Below, piece by piece: positions 32,018 through 44,548 of a DNA stretch of 64,000 nt (positions are counted from its first letter, which is position 1; every line of letters starts with the position of its first letter). The notes under the pieces were generated by a model that was given only the letters and a program-made list of their open reading frames with translations, ran no database searches and was not told where the DNA came from. The position numbers and the translations under genes are program-made. Location: positions 1 to 64,000 of the forward strand of contig UESW01000052.1 in assembly GCA_900491605.1 (NCBI GenBank). Reading direction: 5' to 3'. This DNA comes from Calamus simplicifolius (lineage: Eukaryota > Streptophyta > Magnoliopsida > Arecales > Arecaceae).

Positions 32018-32362
32018 TTGGTCATGTTGCCGCAGAAATTCGTTCTTCGACTTGGGTGCAGCCCATCTCTGGATCCGAACGCCTATCTTTCGTCTGGGTG
32101 GACCTCCAAGATAATCCTCACGCAAAGAATGTTGGGGATGGCCCTCTGCAAAAGACCCTTCGATACCCAAGTTAGTGGAGATTCACAGCAAGCAGATATG
32201 AAGAGAAGGCTCTTGCAGAGGGTTTAACTTCAATGTTACAGCGTGGCTGGCGTGATGATAGGCAATTACCTGACTTCTTGGACGTGTCACAGGAAATCGG
32301 AAATCGTCATGATTCGAATATGATTCGAATCAAATTTGTTATGAGACAGGTAACACTCGAAT
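32018..32362 (+). mobile_element. LTR-like relic, copy 2
   Basis: Counterpart of 1485-1885, but about 100 bases in two pieces are missing between GCTCTTGCAGA and GGCGTGATGATAGG, including the TATA-like site. Confidence 0.5.
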
Positions 32363-32429
32363 AATTTAAAAATAGTTATATTTTTTAAAATTATTTCTAT
32401 CAATTAAATAAAAAAAATATTTAATTATT

Positions 32430-32580
32430 TTTTTACTCTAATTAGAATGAGTAATTTTTTTAATAATCGATTTAGTCATGAATAGAGCAAAGTAAAGAAA
32501 ATAGATTCATGCAACCAATTCCATATAATTGAAAAAAAGAAAAAAAGCTTAGATGAGTTGAATTGAATTATTGCAGTTGA
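32430..32580 (+). mobile_element. Short RTE LINE 3' end fragment, copy 2
   Basis: Counterpart of 1965-2110, with one substitution-rich end and a clearer TTAGATGAGTTGAATTG tail. Confidence 0.6.
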
Positions 32581-33325
32581 AATTCAATCGGATTAGTTGA
32601 TTGGGTTCAAAATATTAATTAACTTAAATTAGATTTTATAAATAAATTTCATGAAAATAAATCATTTATATATTATAATTAAGTGAAAAGAATGAAAAAA
32701 ATAAAGATTCAATCGTTAAGATATAAAAAAAAATTAGTTCAAATAAAAATTTATTCAACAAATTGATAAAAATAATTAAAAAAAAAAAAATAAATTTTAT
32801 ATAATGAATATTTATATATTGAACTGAATTGGAATTAGGATAGATTGGGTAAAAAATACATATAAAAAATTTAAATTCGGTTCCAGTACACATTTAAATC
32901 CGAGCTGATCTGATCTTATTTGCTCCGTTTGCGGAATTTCGCTGCGCTGCTACGCTCCTTTCCGCCACCAATCACCGACTGCGCACGTCAATCAAACTTA
33001 AGCTGACATGACCTCTTTTCTACCAGCCATCTATCTACAACCGGAAAGTTACAGAAACGTTGTTAACAAGGTTACGGTAATACTTAAGATTGTATTTGTT
33101 AGAAAAAAATATTATTTATAAATAAATATATGAAATAAAATTATTTTTGATTATTTTATTAATCATATTAAATATAAAAAAATAAATTTATATGATAACT
33201 TTTTTTTTTACTTTTATTTAGAGGGATAACCAACTATTCCTTTATTTTCTAGGAAATAAATTAAGGAGATAACTCATGATTAGCCATCGATTATCCATTT
33301 GGTTAACTTTATTCCTAGCTATCCC
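32581..33325. other. AT-rich intergenic DNA, copy 2
   Basis: Counterpart of 2111-2841. No gene is seen. Confidence 0.5.
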
Positions 33326-33328
33326 TTA

Positions 33329-33590
33329 GGCTGTGTTTGATATAGTGGATAAGGGGGGATATCCACTCTTATCCCCAAATGCTATAGCTACAAGGGATAG
33401 TACTGAAAAAGTTTAACCAGAGGGGATTAACCCCTGAACTTATTCCCTAGGGAACCCAGGAATAACTAAAGTTATCCCTTGATGGCAGAGTGGTAATTTT
33501 AAAAATGTGCTTATCCCCTTAGCTATCCTCTGGATAAATGCTATCCTATACATTTATCCAGGGATAGCCAAAAAGCTATCAAACATAGCC
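33329..33590. mobile_element. Tourist-like MITE, copy 2
   Basis: Same 262-base element as 2845-3106, with TTA target duplications at 33326-33328 and 33591-33593. Confidence 0.88.
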
Positions 33591-33605
33591 TTATAGTTAT
33601 GGCTT
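33591..33605. other. Empty CACTA target site
   Basis: The bases TTATAGTTATGGCTT are uninterrupted here. In copy 1 the CACTA element sits between TTATAGTTTG and ATGGCTT. Confidence 0.9.
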
Positions 33606-34109
33606 TTGAGAATAAAAGGAGATATCCATCCCCCTTGGATATCTCCTCTTATTTCCTATTTTCAAACACTACCTAAGAGACCACTGACTATAATCAAATA
33701 TGGTGATGACAACATTGACGGCACAAACTCTTAGGCCACAGAGGGGAGAGAGAGAGCGCCATATGAACTAGCTAAGTAGGGGTTTAATGTGACATAGGTG
33801 TTAGGTTGGGCTTAAGCTCCCGAAACTCATATCCACCTTGAAGTTATTGGGGCTAAGAAGCCGGAACAACAGAGGTTGTCGCAATGTCACAATCTACCTC
33901 ATACTTTGAGCAATTAAATTGTTCAAATTCTTTACCATACGAGGTTATAGAGCATGGCGTAGATCGCCTGCTAAGGAAAGCTTCCAAGCCTAATGAGCTG
34001 GAGTTGGAGTCGGTGTGGCCCTTCTAGATGGACCTGCAAATCTTCAAAACCATTGGTTTTTCTTGGACTTTTTCCCACCAACATATGTGATAGAAACTGC
34101 CTTTAGCTC
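33606..34109. other. Intergenic, copy 2
   Basis: Counterpart of 7841-8339. No gene is seen. Confidence 0.4.
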
Positions 34110-35219
34110 TGGCAATCTATGATTGCTTCATTCTCCTTAAAAATTGTTGTCGCTGGAATCCGCTCTCGACTCGGGCGCGTCGGTCTCCTGATCGAGCTCC
34201 CTCCTGGGCGGACCTGCAAGGAAGCCTACACGCGGGAGGCGCTGGGGGTGGCCCTCCGCGGAAGACCCTTCGATGCTCAAGTCAGTAAGGGACCGACGGG
34301 CAACAAGATGAGAGGAGAAGGCTCTCGCCGGAGAGTTCCTCCAGAGAGCTCTGGGCAGAGTAGCAATGGCAGAATAGAGGGCTAAGAGCGGTAGAGTGAG
34401 CAAGTGCGCTGAGAGAAAAGAAGGGGAATAGCATCCGAGAATGCGCATGTACCTCAGGGGGTCTGGAACTACAATATTTATAGAGGATCACCTGATCATT
34501 AGGGAGGAGCGTCGTGGGCCCGAAGGTCGTTGGGATTCGAATCCAGTTTGTTATGGGTCTGGTAGGATCAGTATCCGGTTAGTTAGTGGATCGACGGCAG
34601 GGAGAGCTTGTTGCTGCCTAGGGATCTGACAGGGGCATAGGTCCCAGGTGTTAGGCTCCCTTAGGCCACTTTCTGATATGATTTCCGCTTAGGATCTCGG
34701 GAGTTTGGGCTTTCCCGCGTCGAATTCTGCGGAGGGGGTAGTGTCGCTCGGACTGAGCTAAGCTAAAACAACAGCCTGGCAATCAGGGCCAAGGAGGGAG
34801 ATAGGTCGGTTAGAAGAACCGACAGACGAAGGTCGATAGCTCGGCTGGGGCCGAGAGACGGGATAGGTCGGCTGGAGGAGCCAACAGACGAAGACCGATA
34901 GCTCGGTTGGGGCCGAGAGACGGGATAGGTCGGCTGGAGGAGCCGACAGACGAAGGTCGATAGCTCGGCTGGGGCCGAGAGACGAGGTAGGTCGGCTGGA
35001 GGAGCCGACAGACGAAGGTCGATAGCTTGGCTGGGGCCGAGAGACGGGATAGGTCGGCTGGAAGAGCTGACAGACGAAGACTGATAGCGGGATAGGTCGG
35101 CACCTCGAGGACCCCTGGTTCGGTGAGGGGCTAGAGCATCTCAATTCACCGACCTATCCTTGGCGGGCATCGCTCAATCAAACGGGAATCAGGGTTGACC
35201 TTAGCTGTATGCACGATTA
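34110..35219 (+). mobile_element. LTR-like block, copy 2
   Basis: Counterpart of 8340-9450 with the same CCCTTCGATGCTCAAGTCAG stretch and the TATA-like ATATTTATAGAGG near 34489. Confidence 0.5.
34800..35101. repeat. 62-base double-hairpin minisatellite, copy 2
   Basis: Five units with the same 62-base period as at 9039-9340. A few substitutions break individual stems (GAGCCAAC, GAGCTGAC). The unit number is unchanged since the duplication. Confidence 0.9.
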
Positions 35220-36075
35220 ATGACGCATGATGATTTTACCCCCAAACAAAAATCATGTTTGCTCTTAGTTGTTTTGCACCATGACGTGGTGAGGAGGAGT
35301 TTTGATATGACCACCATGATAAACAAAATATCTTCGACCACGTCTACATTCACGACCGTGTCCATGACCATGCTTTTATTTACAAAATTGATATGTAGTC
35401 GCATTCACTTTAGGGAATGGTACAAAGCCAGTTGGACGGGCTTCATGGTTTTCATTAAAAGTTTATTATTTTATTTAGCCACAAGAAGGTAGAAAATTAG
35501 TTCAAAATATTTCTTAAAATCTGAATATTTCTTAAAACCCTTTTCACGATATTGCTGCTGCAGGAGCAAATTGTAAGCATGAAAAATACAAAAAGGTTTT
35601 TTTCCAACATATCCTCGTAAGTGTTTTTTTCTTTACATAATTTTAATTGGAAGTAATTCTGAACATAATTGAATTGTATTCACTTACTATCTTATAATCT
35701 TTTAGACGTAAATGCATCCCGTCATAACGAGTCTATCCGAAAATCACTGTTTTTTATGGTCATAACCCTTAAGAAGAATGGCTGTTTTTTTATGGTTATA
35801 CTCTTTTATGTTATTCCAAAGGACAATGGGATTTTTATCGTTAAGTATTCAACTTTTTTTATCGTTAGGTATTCAACTTTCAATCTTTCTTTAAGGTGGT
35901 GTTAGAAAGATCATTACTTTTGCTTTGTTTTGGTTGGATGCCTCGTTATCATCTTTAATTGTATCACCAATGGCATTAACCTCTAGATGGATTTCAGCAT
36001 ATCAAGTATCTATGATAGATAATTTTTGTCTATGATATCTAGTGCCACAAAATCAAGTTTTACTAAATTTGTCAT
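35220..36075 (-). pseudogene. Ty1/copia gag relic, copy 2
   Basis: Counterpart of 9459-10311, with the gag ATG at 36075-36073 on the minus strand. The same stops and frameshifts are mostly shared, so the decay predates the duplication. Confidence 0.75.
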
Positions 36076-36188
36076 AACAATACTATCAAAGAGCACAAAG
36101 TAAATTAGTACACAACCTTTTATTAGAATAAAATTTATTCAAATTTAGAACGAAAATTATTCAAATTTAGTAAGGAGTAGAGACAATC

Positions 36189-36228
<40 letters not shown>

Positions 36229-37288
36229 CTCAATAAAAGTTTCTTCAATAAATGTAAAATGATGAGGTAAAGAGTCGAGTCTGCTGATAACGTGCTATAT
36301 TGTTATATAATTAAATAATATAATTAAATAACGTGCTATATTGCTATATAATTAAAGAGTAACAATAACATTGGTCTTGTTTCATCTTTTCTTATTTCAT
36401 CCGTATCTTATTTCATCTATCCGTTTCAAATACAATTCCTAATCTATTAATAGGCAATTGGTATAAGATGTTATGGATAATACCAATAGACATAACCTTC
36501 CTTAAATACTAATGGACACCATCTTTATAACTTGACATAATCTTTCTTTAGAATATAAATGGACATCCAATATTATAACAGATTTAACAAAGTTAGTATA
36601 TAATTTTTTTATTCTCCGTCGTGTAATTCCCGAAAATAACGTAGAGAGGAGAGTAAAATGAGTTTCAGACAGAGATGGAATCAGACTTAGTTTTTTCTAA
36701 CAAAATTCTGTAGATCTTCCCTACTTATTTATAGAGATGAAGAGGAGGATCGCTATGACAACGTATTTAAGTCGTAGAAGTGTAATTTTATTTCTTGTAA
36801 CCAAATTTCTGATCGTGAAAAGCAGGAGTTCAAAGAAAAAAGAAGAATATTTCACGTAATTTCAACCCGAGATCCTGTGAGGGAAGGCTTGTTAAATTTA
36901 TGTTTTAAGCGGTTTATGGCCGTTTGCGAGAAATAATCGATGGCATGTGTTGTAAATTAACTGAACTTCACGCTTTTTTTTTTTTTTTTCAAAAGGGGTT
37001 TGCCATGTCAGTTATGTTATGCTGTCGTGGAGGGTGATGTGTCCTATGACGTAGCTATAGGTCTGACATGGAAGATCATGTGGCCACGTTTATGTGGAAG
37101 AAATTTAGGGACTTATATGTAATTGGGAAGCTTCTGTTTTCACGATAAAGGATGCTATGCCGATGAGTTCCTTAAAAAAAATCATAGAAAATTGTAGGAT
37201 TGTCCGATTTAGATTATTTTTATGCCGTTTTTCTTCTAAAATCATGTAGATTAACAAAGTTCATGCACATTACAAAAATATCGAATGT

Positions 37289-37323
<35 letters not shown>

Positions 37324-38743
37324 TTGGAAAGGGATTGGGATCCAGATTTTAATAATATATTAACTTTGATTTCATTGATTATAAGATAGATCCATTTCTT
37401 GCTATGCATGAGCACATCAATAAATTGAATAAGAGAATTATGAGGCTTTATAGGAGAGGTCTCAAGGTTTGGCTAAATACTAGGTACATGATTATGTTAG
37501 ATTTCTTACTAGATAAATGGGAACATGTGGTATAGTCTAATAAAGAAACTACAATTATCATTAGTTTAGTTTATATTGCTGCAAAAATAATTGATAATTA
37601 TACTAATTATTGATTTTGTGCAATCTCTATTAAGTTGAATGTCATTGCTACGACAAGCATTGTTGTTGGTCTCAATTCATGATTATATAGGTAATGATGT
37701 TGTGCTCCAAAAAAATCTACACATCCAACTTCCATGGCAATTATCTCATTTTATCCTCTTCCACATTCTAGCACCCCAACTTTTATTGTAACAATAGATG
37801 AATGGAAAGTCTACAATCTAACATCTACTAACCCATTATTTTAAAGAAAATGAATTATGGCTCCCCTATTAGGCATCCTATAAAATATCCTACCCTCACT
37901 TTTCTTTGGCTTACCATGTACCAACAATTAATATTGTTAAAAGTTTCAAATCGGCAGCCTAAGAAGCTTCGGTACAGAGAACCCTTCCTTTCCTTTCATG
38001 CCAGCTACGCTTGCATATTATCACAAGTATAATAAATCAAATTCAAATATATATATATATATAATTACACAATTCTTGCATTCAGCGATATACCAAGGCT
38101 TTTCAATATATGGAGCGTAACCCATCATTAGGGGTCAACATAGAATGTACTTGAAATTTTAAGTTCAAAAACAGGATCCTTGAATCATGACACAGCATAC
38201 ATACAATAAGATTTTCAAACAAACATCACCATATTCATCTGTCACCAGACTGCTTTGACGGAATGGAACTCCCATTTATTCGTGTATCTTCACGGTCAGT
38301 CCATACCTAATTCCATTGCATTTGTAAGAACACATTTTATTTAGAGACTCATTTGTCATCAGCATAAATATACCTATATAGATGAAAATAATAATCATTT
38401 TGTTTTAAACTTCTTTAAGATACTACAATCATTTTTCCTTTAATTTTTTTTAAAAAATTTATTATCTTTTATTAAAAAAAATGTATTTGCAATGCAAAGC
38501 ACGACTAATGTTAAGACGATGGAATACATGATGGAAGGCTGTAATTTTATCAACTAACGGAATATGCATTGGAATTTTTTATTTTTTTTGTCATCGGGTT
38601 TTATTTATTAAATGAGTTGATAGACATTACAAGTGCATTTGTTTATAGCACACGATTTTTCTTATGTGCTTTACTGACTCGAGAGGAATGGGATTTTATA
38701 AATGGTTGCCACCTCAAAAACTTAGTTTCTTTACCTAGAGATA
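36076..38743. other. Unassigned AT-rich DNA, copy 2
   Basis: Counterpart of 10312-12934. TA microsatellites differ in length from copy 1 (longer at 36190-36223 and 37291-37320, shorter at 38047-38063). A 35-base stretch near 36455-36490 (GGTATAAGATGTTATGG) is extra here. No gene is seen. Confidence 0.4.
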
Positions 38744-38748
38744 CTATT

Positions 38749-39753
38749 TAATGTGGCTAATAGAGCCATGTATAAGTTAACGGTCGAAACTAGCTGACAG
38801 CGAAAGTCAAAAGGGCACAGACGACCTCTCAAGCTGGCCTCAGTCCTCAGACTCGGCCCTGGCCTCTCATGTCAGCCTCAGCCTTTGGACTCGGCCCCGA
38901 CCTCTCAAGTGCCTCAATCCCTGGACTCGGCCCCGACCTCCCAAGCCGGCCCCAGCCTTCAGACTCGGCCCTGGCCTCTCAAATCGGCCTCAGTCCCCGG
39001 ACTCGGCTCCGGCCTTTCTAGTTGCCCTTAGCCTCCGAACTCGGCCTCGGCCTCTCAAGTCGGCCTCAACGTTCAGACTCGGCCCCATCCTTAGTCTTTG
39101 GGCTCGGCCTCGGCCTCTCAAGTTTGCCTCGGCCTTCGGCACCAGCCCACATGTCTGGCAAGACCTGGCCCACCACTTGCGGCCCACATGTCTGGCCAGA
39201 CCTGGTCTACTAACCACCTGCTGCCCATGTGTTTGACAAAACCTAGCCCATCAACCATCTGCGGCCCACTCGTCTGACAAGACCTGGCCCACCAGCCATC
39301 TGCGGCTCACTCGTCTGATAAGACCAGCCCATCAATTATCTGCGGCCCACTCGTCTGACAAGATAAGGCCCACCAACCGTCTATGACTGCTCAGATCAGA
39401 TGGGACAAGGCCCACCAGTTCTGACATTCCATACAGAAGACATCTTCCATTACAGGGCCCCACGTGGCTCACCCCATCGCCAGGTGGCAAGGACCGTCCA
39501 TAAATCAGGTAAGAGGGAGCCCTGACGAGGTATGGACACTTAAGCACTCAAGAGAATTTTTCACTTTTCAACTTTCTCTTTGAGCTTTCTCAAGCTCATG
39601 GCTATGATTTTGATCACTAACTTGAGCGTTGGAGGATTTATGCCAGAATATTCGGCTCCTAAGACTTCTTGTAGGTCCAAGGAGGAGCGGAACCCTATCA
39701 TAAAACTCATGGTATTCTCATAGATGCTCGTGTAAGGTGATTAGGCATCATCA
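38749..39753 (+). repeat. 5' LTR of Tat element, copy 2
   Basis: Starts TAATGTGGCTAATAG (terminal TG mutated) and ends GCATCATCA. It keeps extra GGCCTCTCAAGTCGGCCTC-type units at about 39050-39130 that are absent from copy 1. Confidence 0.9.
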
Positions 39754-39786
39754 GATTGTTGCACCAAGTAGAGGGAGGAGGCCACC

Positions 39787-40100
39787 TGCGACAAGAGTCA
39801 TTACTGTTGTTTCCATCGGGACTACGGTCACGACACAGAAGATTATCGCAACTTGAAGCATGCTATCAATGAGCTCATTAAGAGAGGCTACCTCAAGAAG
39901 TTCATCCAGAAAGGACCTCCAGTCATTCCAGCATTAATGGGGCCTCTGCCTATCCAAGCCAACATCGACAACGCCCCGACCGAAAAGATGGTGGGCATGG
40001 TCTCCTGGGGGGCAGGTTCTACCTCCAAGAGGCCGAGAGGGGATGAGAGAATAGAAAATGTAATCCTCTTTTCTAAAGAAGAGCTAGCAGGGGTAAATAA
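39787..40100 (+). pseudogene. Gag C-terminal remnant, copy 2
   Basis: Counterpart of 13894-14190. The frame stays open longer here, through KRPRGDERIENVILFSKEEL and NSIVISMTIAKHL, linking Gag to the start of protease. Confidence 0.75.
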
Positions 40101-41440
40101 CTTGAATGATAATAGCATTGTCATCTCTATGACAATTGCTAAGCATCTTGAAAAAAAATTTTGGTTGATAGCGGAAGCTTCGCTGACATCCTTACCTATG
40201 ATGCTTTTGTTCGAATGAACTTGTCTTCCAGTTCTCTCGATCGGTGACAATGCTTCTGGTCAGCTTCGCGGGAGACTCTGTAAAGGTGAATGGTGAAATT
40301 ACCCTACCGGTTATGACAGGGACATTGCATGCCAAAGCACGGTCTTCAAGAGGTTTCTAGTTGTCCGAGTAACTTTGGCTTACAATGCCATACTCGGGCG
40401 ACCTGGTCTAAACCTCCTTGATGTAGTTATATCTACTAAGCACCTTCTTGTCAGGTTCCCCACCAGTGAGGGGATTGGCGAGATGTGTGGGAAGTAAAAT
40501 CTAGTGCAACTATGCTTCCATATGGCTCCTAGCCCTGAGAGGCGATGGTTCCACTAGCCTCAGAGCTGCTTGATTCTAGAGAATCAGAAAAAAGAAGGGA
40601 TCCAACTGAGCATCTATTGAATTTCCCCCTCGGAGATGACCCGGCAAGGACGGTGCAAGTCGAAGAGCTTCTTCTTGCGGAGGCAAGGGACCAACTCCTC
40701 ACTTTCTTGTGGGCTAACTTGGATATCTTTACCTGGTCGGCATTGGACATGTCCAGTATAACCTCGGAGGTAATCACTCATAAGCTCAATATTGACCCAA
40801 GGTACCGACCAGTCCGTCACAAGAAAGAAGTTTTGCCCCTGAGCGACAGAGGGTCATTGACGAAGAAGTCAATAAACTACTTACTGCTGGCCATATTCGG
40901 AAAGCATACTACCCGGATTGGTTGACCAATGCAGTGATGATCCGTAAGGCGAATGGGAGTTGAAGGACATGCATCGACTTCACCGACATTAATAAAGCAT
41001 CTTCAAAAGATAGCTTTCCGTTGCCCCGAATTGACCAGCTGGTCGATTTCACATTTGGCTATGAGCTCCTCAGTTTCATAGATGCCTTCTCCAGATACAA
41101 TCAAATAAAGATGAACCCGAAGGACGAAGAAAATACCTCCTTCATCACCAAGAAAGACATCTATTGTTATAAGGTAATGCCCTTTGGTTTGAAAAATGCA
41201 GGGGCTACTTACTAGAGATTAATGAATAAGGTCTTCAAAGATCAAATTGGACGAAACATGAAGGTGTACGTGGATGACATGCTGACCAAGAGCTCCCGCA
41301 CTACCGACCATGTTGCTGATCTGGAGAAAACTTTTAATAACCTCTGATGTTACCAAATGAAACTCAACCCTTGCAAATGTACATTCGAGGTCACTGCTGA
41401 AAAGTTTCTGGGTTTTTTTGGTGACCCAACGGAGGATTAA
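40101..41440 (+). pseudogene. Tat protease and reverse transcriptase, copy 2, broken
   Basis: The protease active site reads VDSGSF in the shifted frame (about 40166-40183), followed by ADILTYDAFVRMN, where copy 1 has a stop. RT at 40545-41440 contains LPRIDQLVDFTFGYELLS, MPFGLKNAGATY (then a TAG), the catalytic YVDDM (about 41267-41281) and a TGA after KTFNNL where copy 1 has CGA. The two copies therefore carry different lesions. Confidence 0.85.
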
Positions 41441-41474
41441 GGCAAGCCCGAAGAATATTTAGGCCATTCTTAAC

Positions 41475-42530
41475 ATGAGGCAACCGACCAATAACAAGAA
41501 AGTGCAGCGACTCACTAGAAGAGTGGCTGCTCTAAGCCGTTTCCTATTAAGACCAACTGAAAGATATCTACCCTTCTTTAAAGCCCTACGCAAGGTGAAT
41601 GGCTTCGAGTGGACGGAAGATTGCTTGAGAGCCTTCGAAGAGCTAAAAAAGTTATTGTTCACCCATCGCTACTGTCGAAGCCGAAGGAAGGGGAGAGTCT
41701 TTTTCTTTATCTTGCCACCTCCCCGAAGGCAATCAGCTCTGTTCTTGTGCGCCTTGACTCCGACAGAATATAGAAACCCGTCTACTATACTAGCAAAGTA
41801 CTCCATGATGCGAAAGTTAGGTACTCCAAAATTAAAAAATTATTTTTGCTCTAATTATCTTTGCTCAACATCTCAGTTCATATTTTCAAGCCCATCCGAT
41901 CGTGGTGCTCATAGACCAATCCCTCAAAGCTATTTTAGCTCATCCTGACACCTCCGATCGACTGGCTAAGTGGGCAACCAAATTGAGGGAGTTCAATCTT
42001 TCGTTCCAATCAAGATCAGCCCTAAAGTCCTAAGTCTTGGCGGATTTTTTGATTGACTGCACCTGGACCAAGGAGCAGATGGAAGAAGCCCTAATGATAC
42101 GCCCATACACTGAGTCCGAGAGAGCGGCGAAGACCTAAGTTCTCCATGTGGACAGGACCTCAAACTCCCAAGGAAGCGAAGCAAGTCTTATACTTGCAGG
42201 CTCGGAGGGGACGATGGTGGAATATGCCCTCCGGTTCCTCTTCAAGGCTACAAATAATCAAGCCGAGTATGAAGCCCCATTGGCAGAATAAAGCTCGCAC
42301 GGAAGCTCGAAGTGAAGTACCTCAAAGCCTTCACTGACTTCCAGCTTATCTCTAGACAAATCACTGGAGAATATGAAGCTTGAGACCCTATTATGTCTTG
42401 GTATCTGAATAAGATCAGGTCACAAACCTTCTTGCTAACTTATTTCAGCATTAGCTATATCCCAGGAACGAAAACACCAGAGCCGATGCCCTATCACGGC
42501 TAGCCACCTTGGTGGATAACACTCCAAGAA
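41475..42530 (+). pseudogene. Tat RNase H plus archaeal-type second RNase H, copy 2
   Basis: Counterpart of 15579-16640, with RQPTNNKKVQRLTRRVAAL, FKALRKVNGFEWTEDCLRAF and a decayed second RNase H ending near 42500. Frames are broken in several places. Confidence 0.75.
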
Positions 42531-42749
42531 GAACTTATGTTGAGCATTTGGAAGCTCCGAGCATCGACGTTGTGGAAGAAGTCTTGTTGGTTACACAGGA
42601 GCCAACGTGGATGGATACTTACATTCGCTACCTTACTGATGGCACTCTTCTTGCTAATCATACGAAAACCAGGCTGCTTAAGTGGAGGGCCTCCAAGTTC
42701 GTGCTGTTAAATGGCCAACTATATAAGAGGTCATTCTCTTATCCTCTCC

Positions 42750-43503
42750 TTAAGTGCATCGGTCCTGCAGATGTCGATTACATTCTCAGATAGATTCATA
42801 AAAGCATATGCGAAACCATCTGGAGGGCAGATCGCTGGCGTACAAAGCTCTCTGCCAGGGGTATTACTGGCTCACCATGCGAGAAGATGCCATAGAATTG
42901 GTTCAAAAGTACAATAGTTGCCAGCGATATGCCCATATCCAATGGCAGTCCACTTCCCAACTGAACCCACTCTCAGTCCTATGGCTCTTTGCTCAATGGG
43001 GAATGGATATCCTTGGACCATTCCCCTCGCTTCGGGCCAACGAAGGTTCCTGCTCATTGCCATCGACTACTTCACCAAATGGGTCGAGGTCAAAGCATTA
43101 GCCAAAATTACCGAGAGCAAGGTAAAGTCCTTCTTCTGAAGTTCATCATCTGCCACTTTGGACTATCCCATACACTCATCACTGATAATGGCTGGCAGTT
43201 CGACAATACTACTTTTAAGAAGTTTTGCACCAAGCTGAACATATGTCACCGGTTGACTTCTGTCGACTATCCACAAACTAACGAAGAAGCCAAAGTTATG
43301 AATCGGACCATCCTTTAAGGACTCAGAACCCGATTGGATGAATTCAAGGGCAGATGGGTGGAGGAGCTTCCGAGCGTGCTATGGGCATATCATATAACTC
43401 CAAGGATTTCAACCAAAGTTGTCAATTTCGTTTCGGATTATGTTTCGGTTTAGCTTATGAAACGAAATATTTCGGTATCGGACCGTTTCGGTGCTTCGTT
43501 TCG

Positions 43504-43545
<42 letters not shown>

Positions 43546-43618
43546 TATTCATAATTCATATTCTTTATAAATAATAATAACAACATAAAAATAAAGAGTT
43601 TAAGTTTTTAAGAGTTTG

Positions 43619-43673
<55 letters not shown>

Positions 43674-44455
43674 GAAAAATTTATTCATAATTCATATTCT
43701 TCATAAATAATAATAACAATATAAAAATAAAGAGTTTGAGTTTTTAAGAGATGCAATCGTGGGGATAGGGTAACTAGAAATTTTTTTTGTTATTATATAT
43801 ATATTTTTTAAAATGGGGATAGGGTAACTAGGATTTTTTTTGATATTATATATATTTTTTAAAATGGTTCTGAAAGGTTTAATAATTCATAAATTGGTCT
43901 CCAAAATATATTTTACCGAAACGGCCGAAATACGCTGAAACGCACCAAACGGCCGAAAAATCTTCCGAAACGAAACGTAGTACTTATCTTTTCGATAAGC
44001 TACCAAAACGAAACGTCTCGGCCGAAATGAAATGAAATTGACAACTTTGATTCCAACAGGAGAGGCTCCTTTCAGCCCTATCTTCGGATCAGAAGTGATC
44101 ATCCCTATGGAGAATCGGCCTTCCAAGTCCCCAAGTGGAGTCATACAACAAAGAAGACAATTCCAGTTAACTAAGAGCCGGTCTCGATTTCATCGATGAG
44201 GTGCATGACCGGGCATGGCTCAGAATGGCTTCATTTTGCGAGCGAGCGAAAAAATATTACAACGTCCGAGTCCACCCTAAGACAAGTCGCCCTGGAGACT
44301 TAGTCCTTAGAAGGGCCAAGGTATCCGAGCCAACGGAGGGGGGCAAGCTATCTCTAAACTGGGAAGGGCCCTATCAAGTCATTGAAACACTTCACCGAGG
44401 AGCATACCAGATTGAAGGGCTCGATGGGCAGCCAATCCCCCGCACCTAGAATGCA
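42750..44455 (+). pseudogene. Tat integrase, copy 2, split by a hAT-like insertion
   Basis: The zinc-binding region is better kept than in copy 1 (QGYYWLTMREDAIELVQKYN). The core shows GMDILGPFPS, DYFTKWVEVKALA and LITDNGWQFDN across frame changes, then LPSVLWAYHI. The insertion at 43414-44049 interrupts the frame just before TPF, and the C-terminal SLNWEGPYQVIETLHRGAYQ follows at 44340-44420. Confidence 0.85.
43414..44049. mobile_element. hAT-like non-autonomous transposon, copy 2 only
   Basis: The 636-base element has termini CAAAGTTGTCAATTTCGTTT and the near-perfect inverse (GAAATTGACAACTTTG). It is flanked by the eight-base ATTTCAAC (43406-43413) and ATTCCAAC (44050-44057), one mismatch apart. 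The uninterrupted target is at about 17505-17520 in copy 1. The inside holds two long TA tracts, a duplicated AAAGAGTTT.AGTTTTTAAGAG block and repeated CCGAAACG words near both ends. There is no coding capacity. Eight-base duplications and a CA..TG terminus fit hAT. Confidence 0.88.
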
Positions 44456-44548
44456 AACAATCTCCATCAATATTATCAATAATGTATGCATTTAACTGAT
44501 GAAAATAAGAGGAGCCTTAAATATTGTCTTTTCATCAGACTTGAAAGT

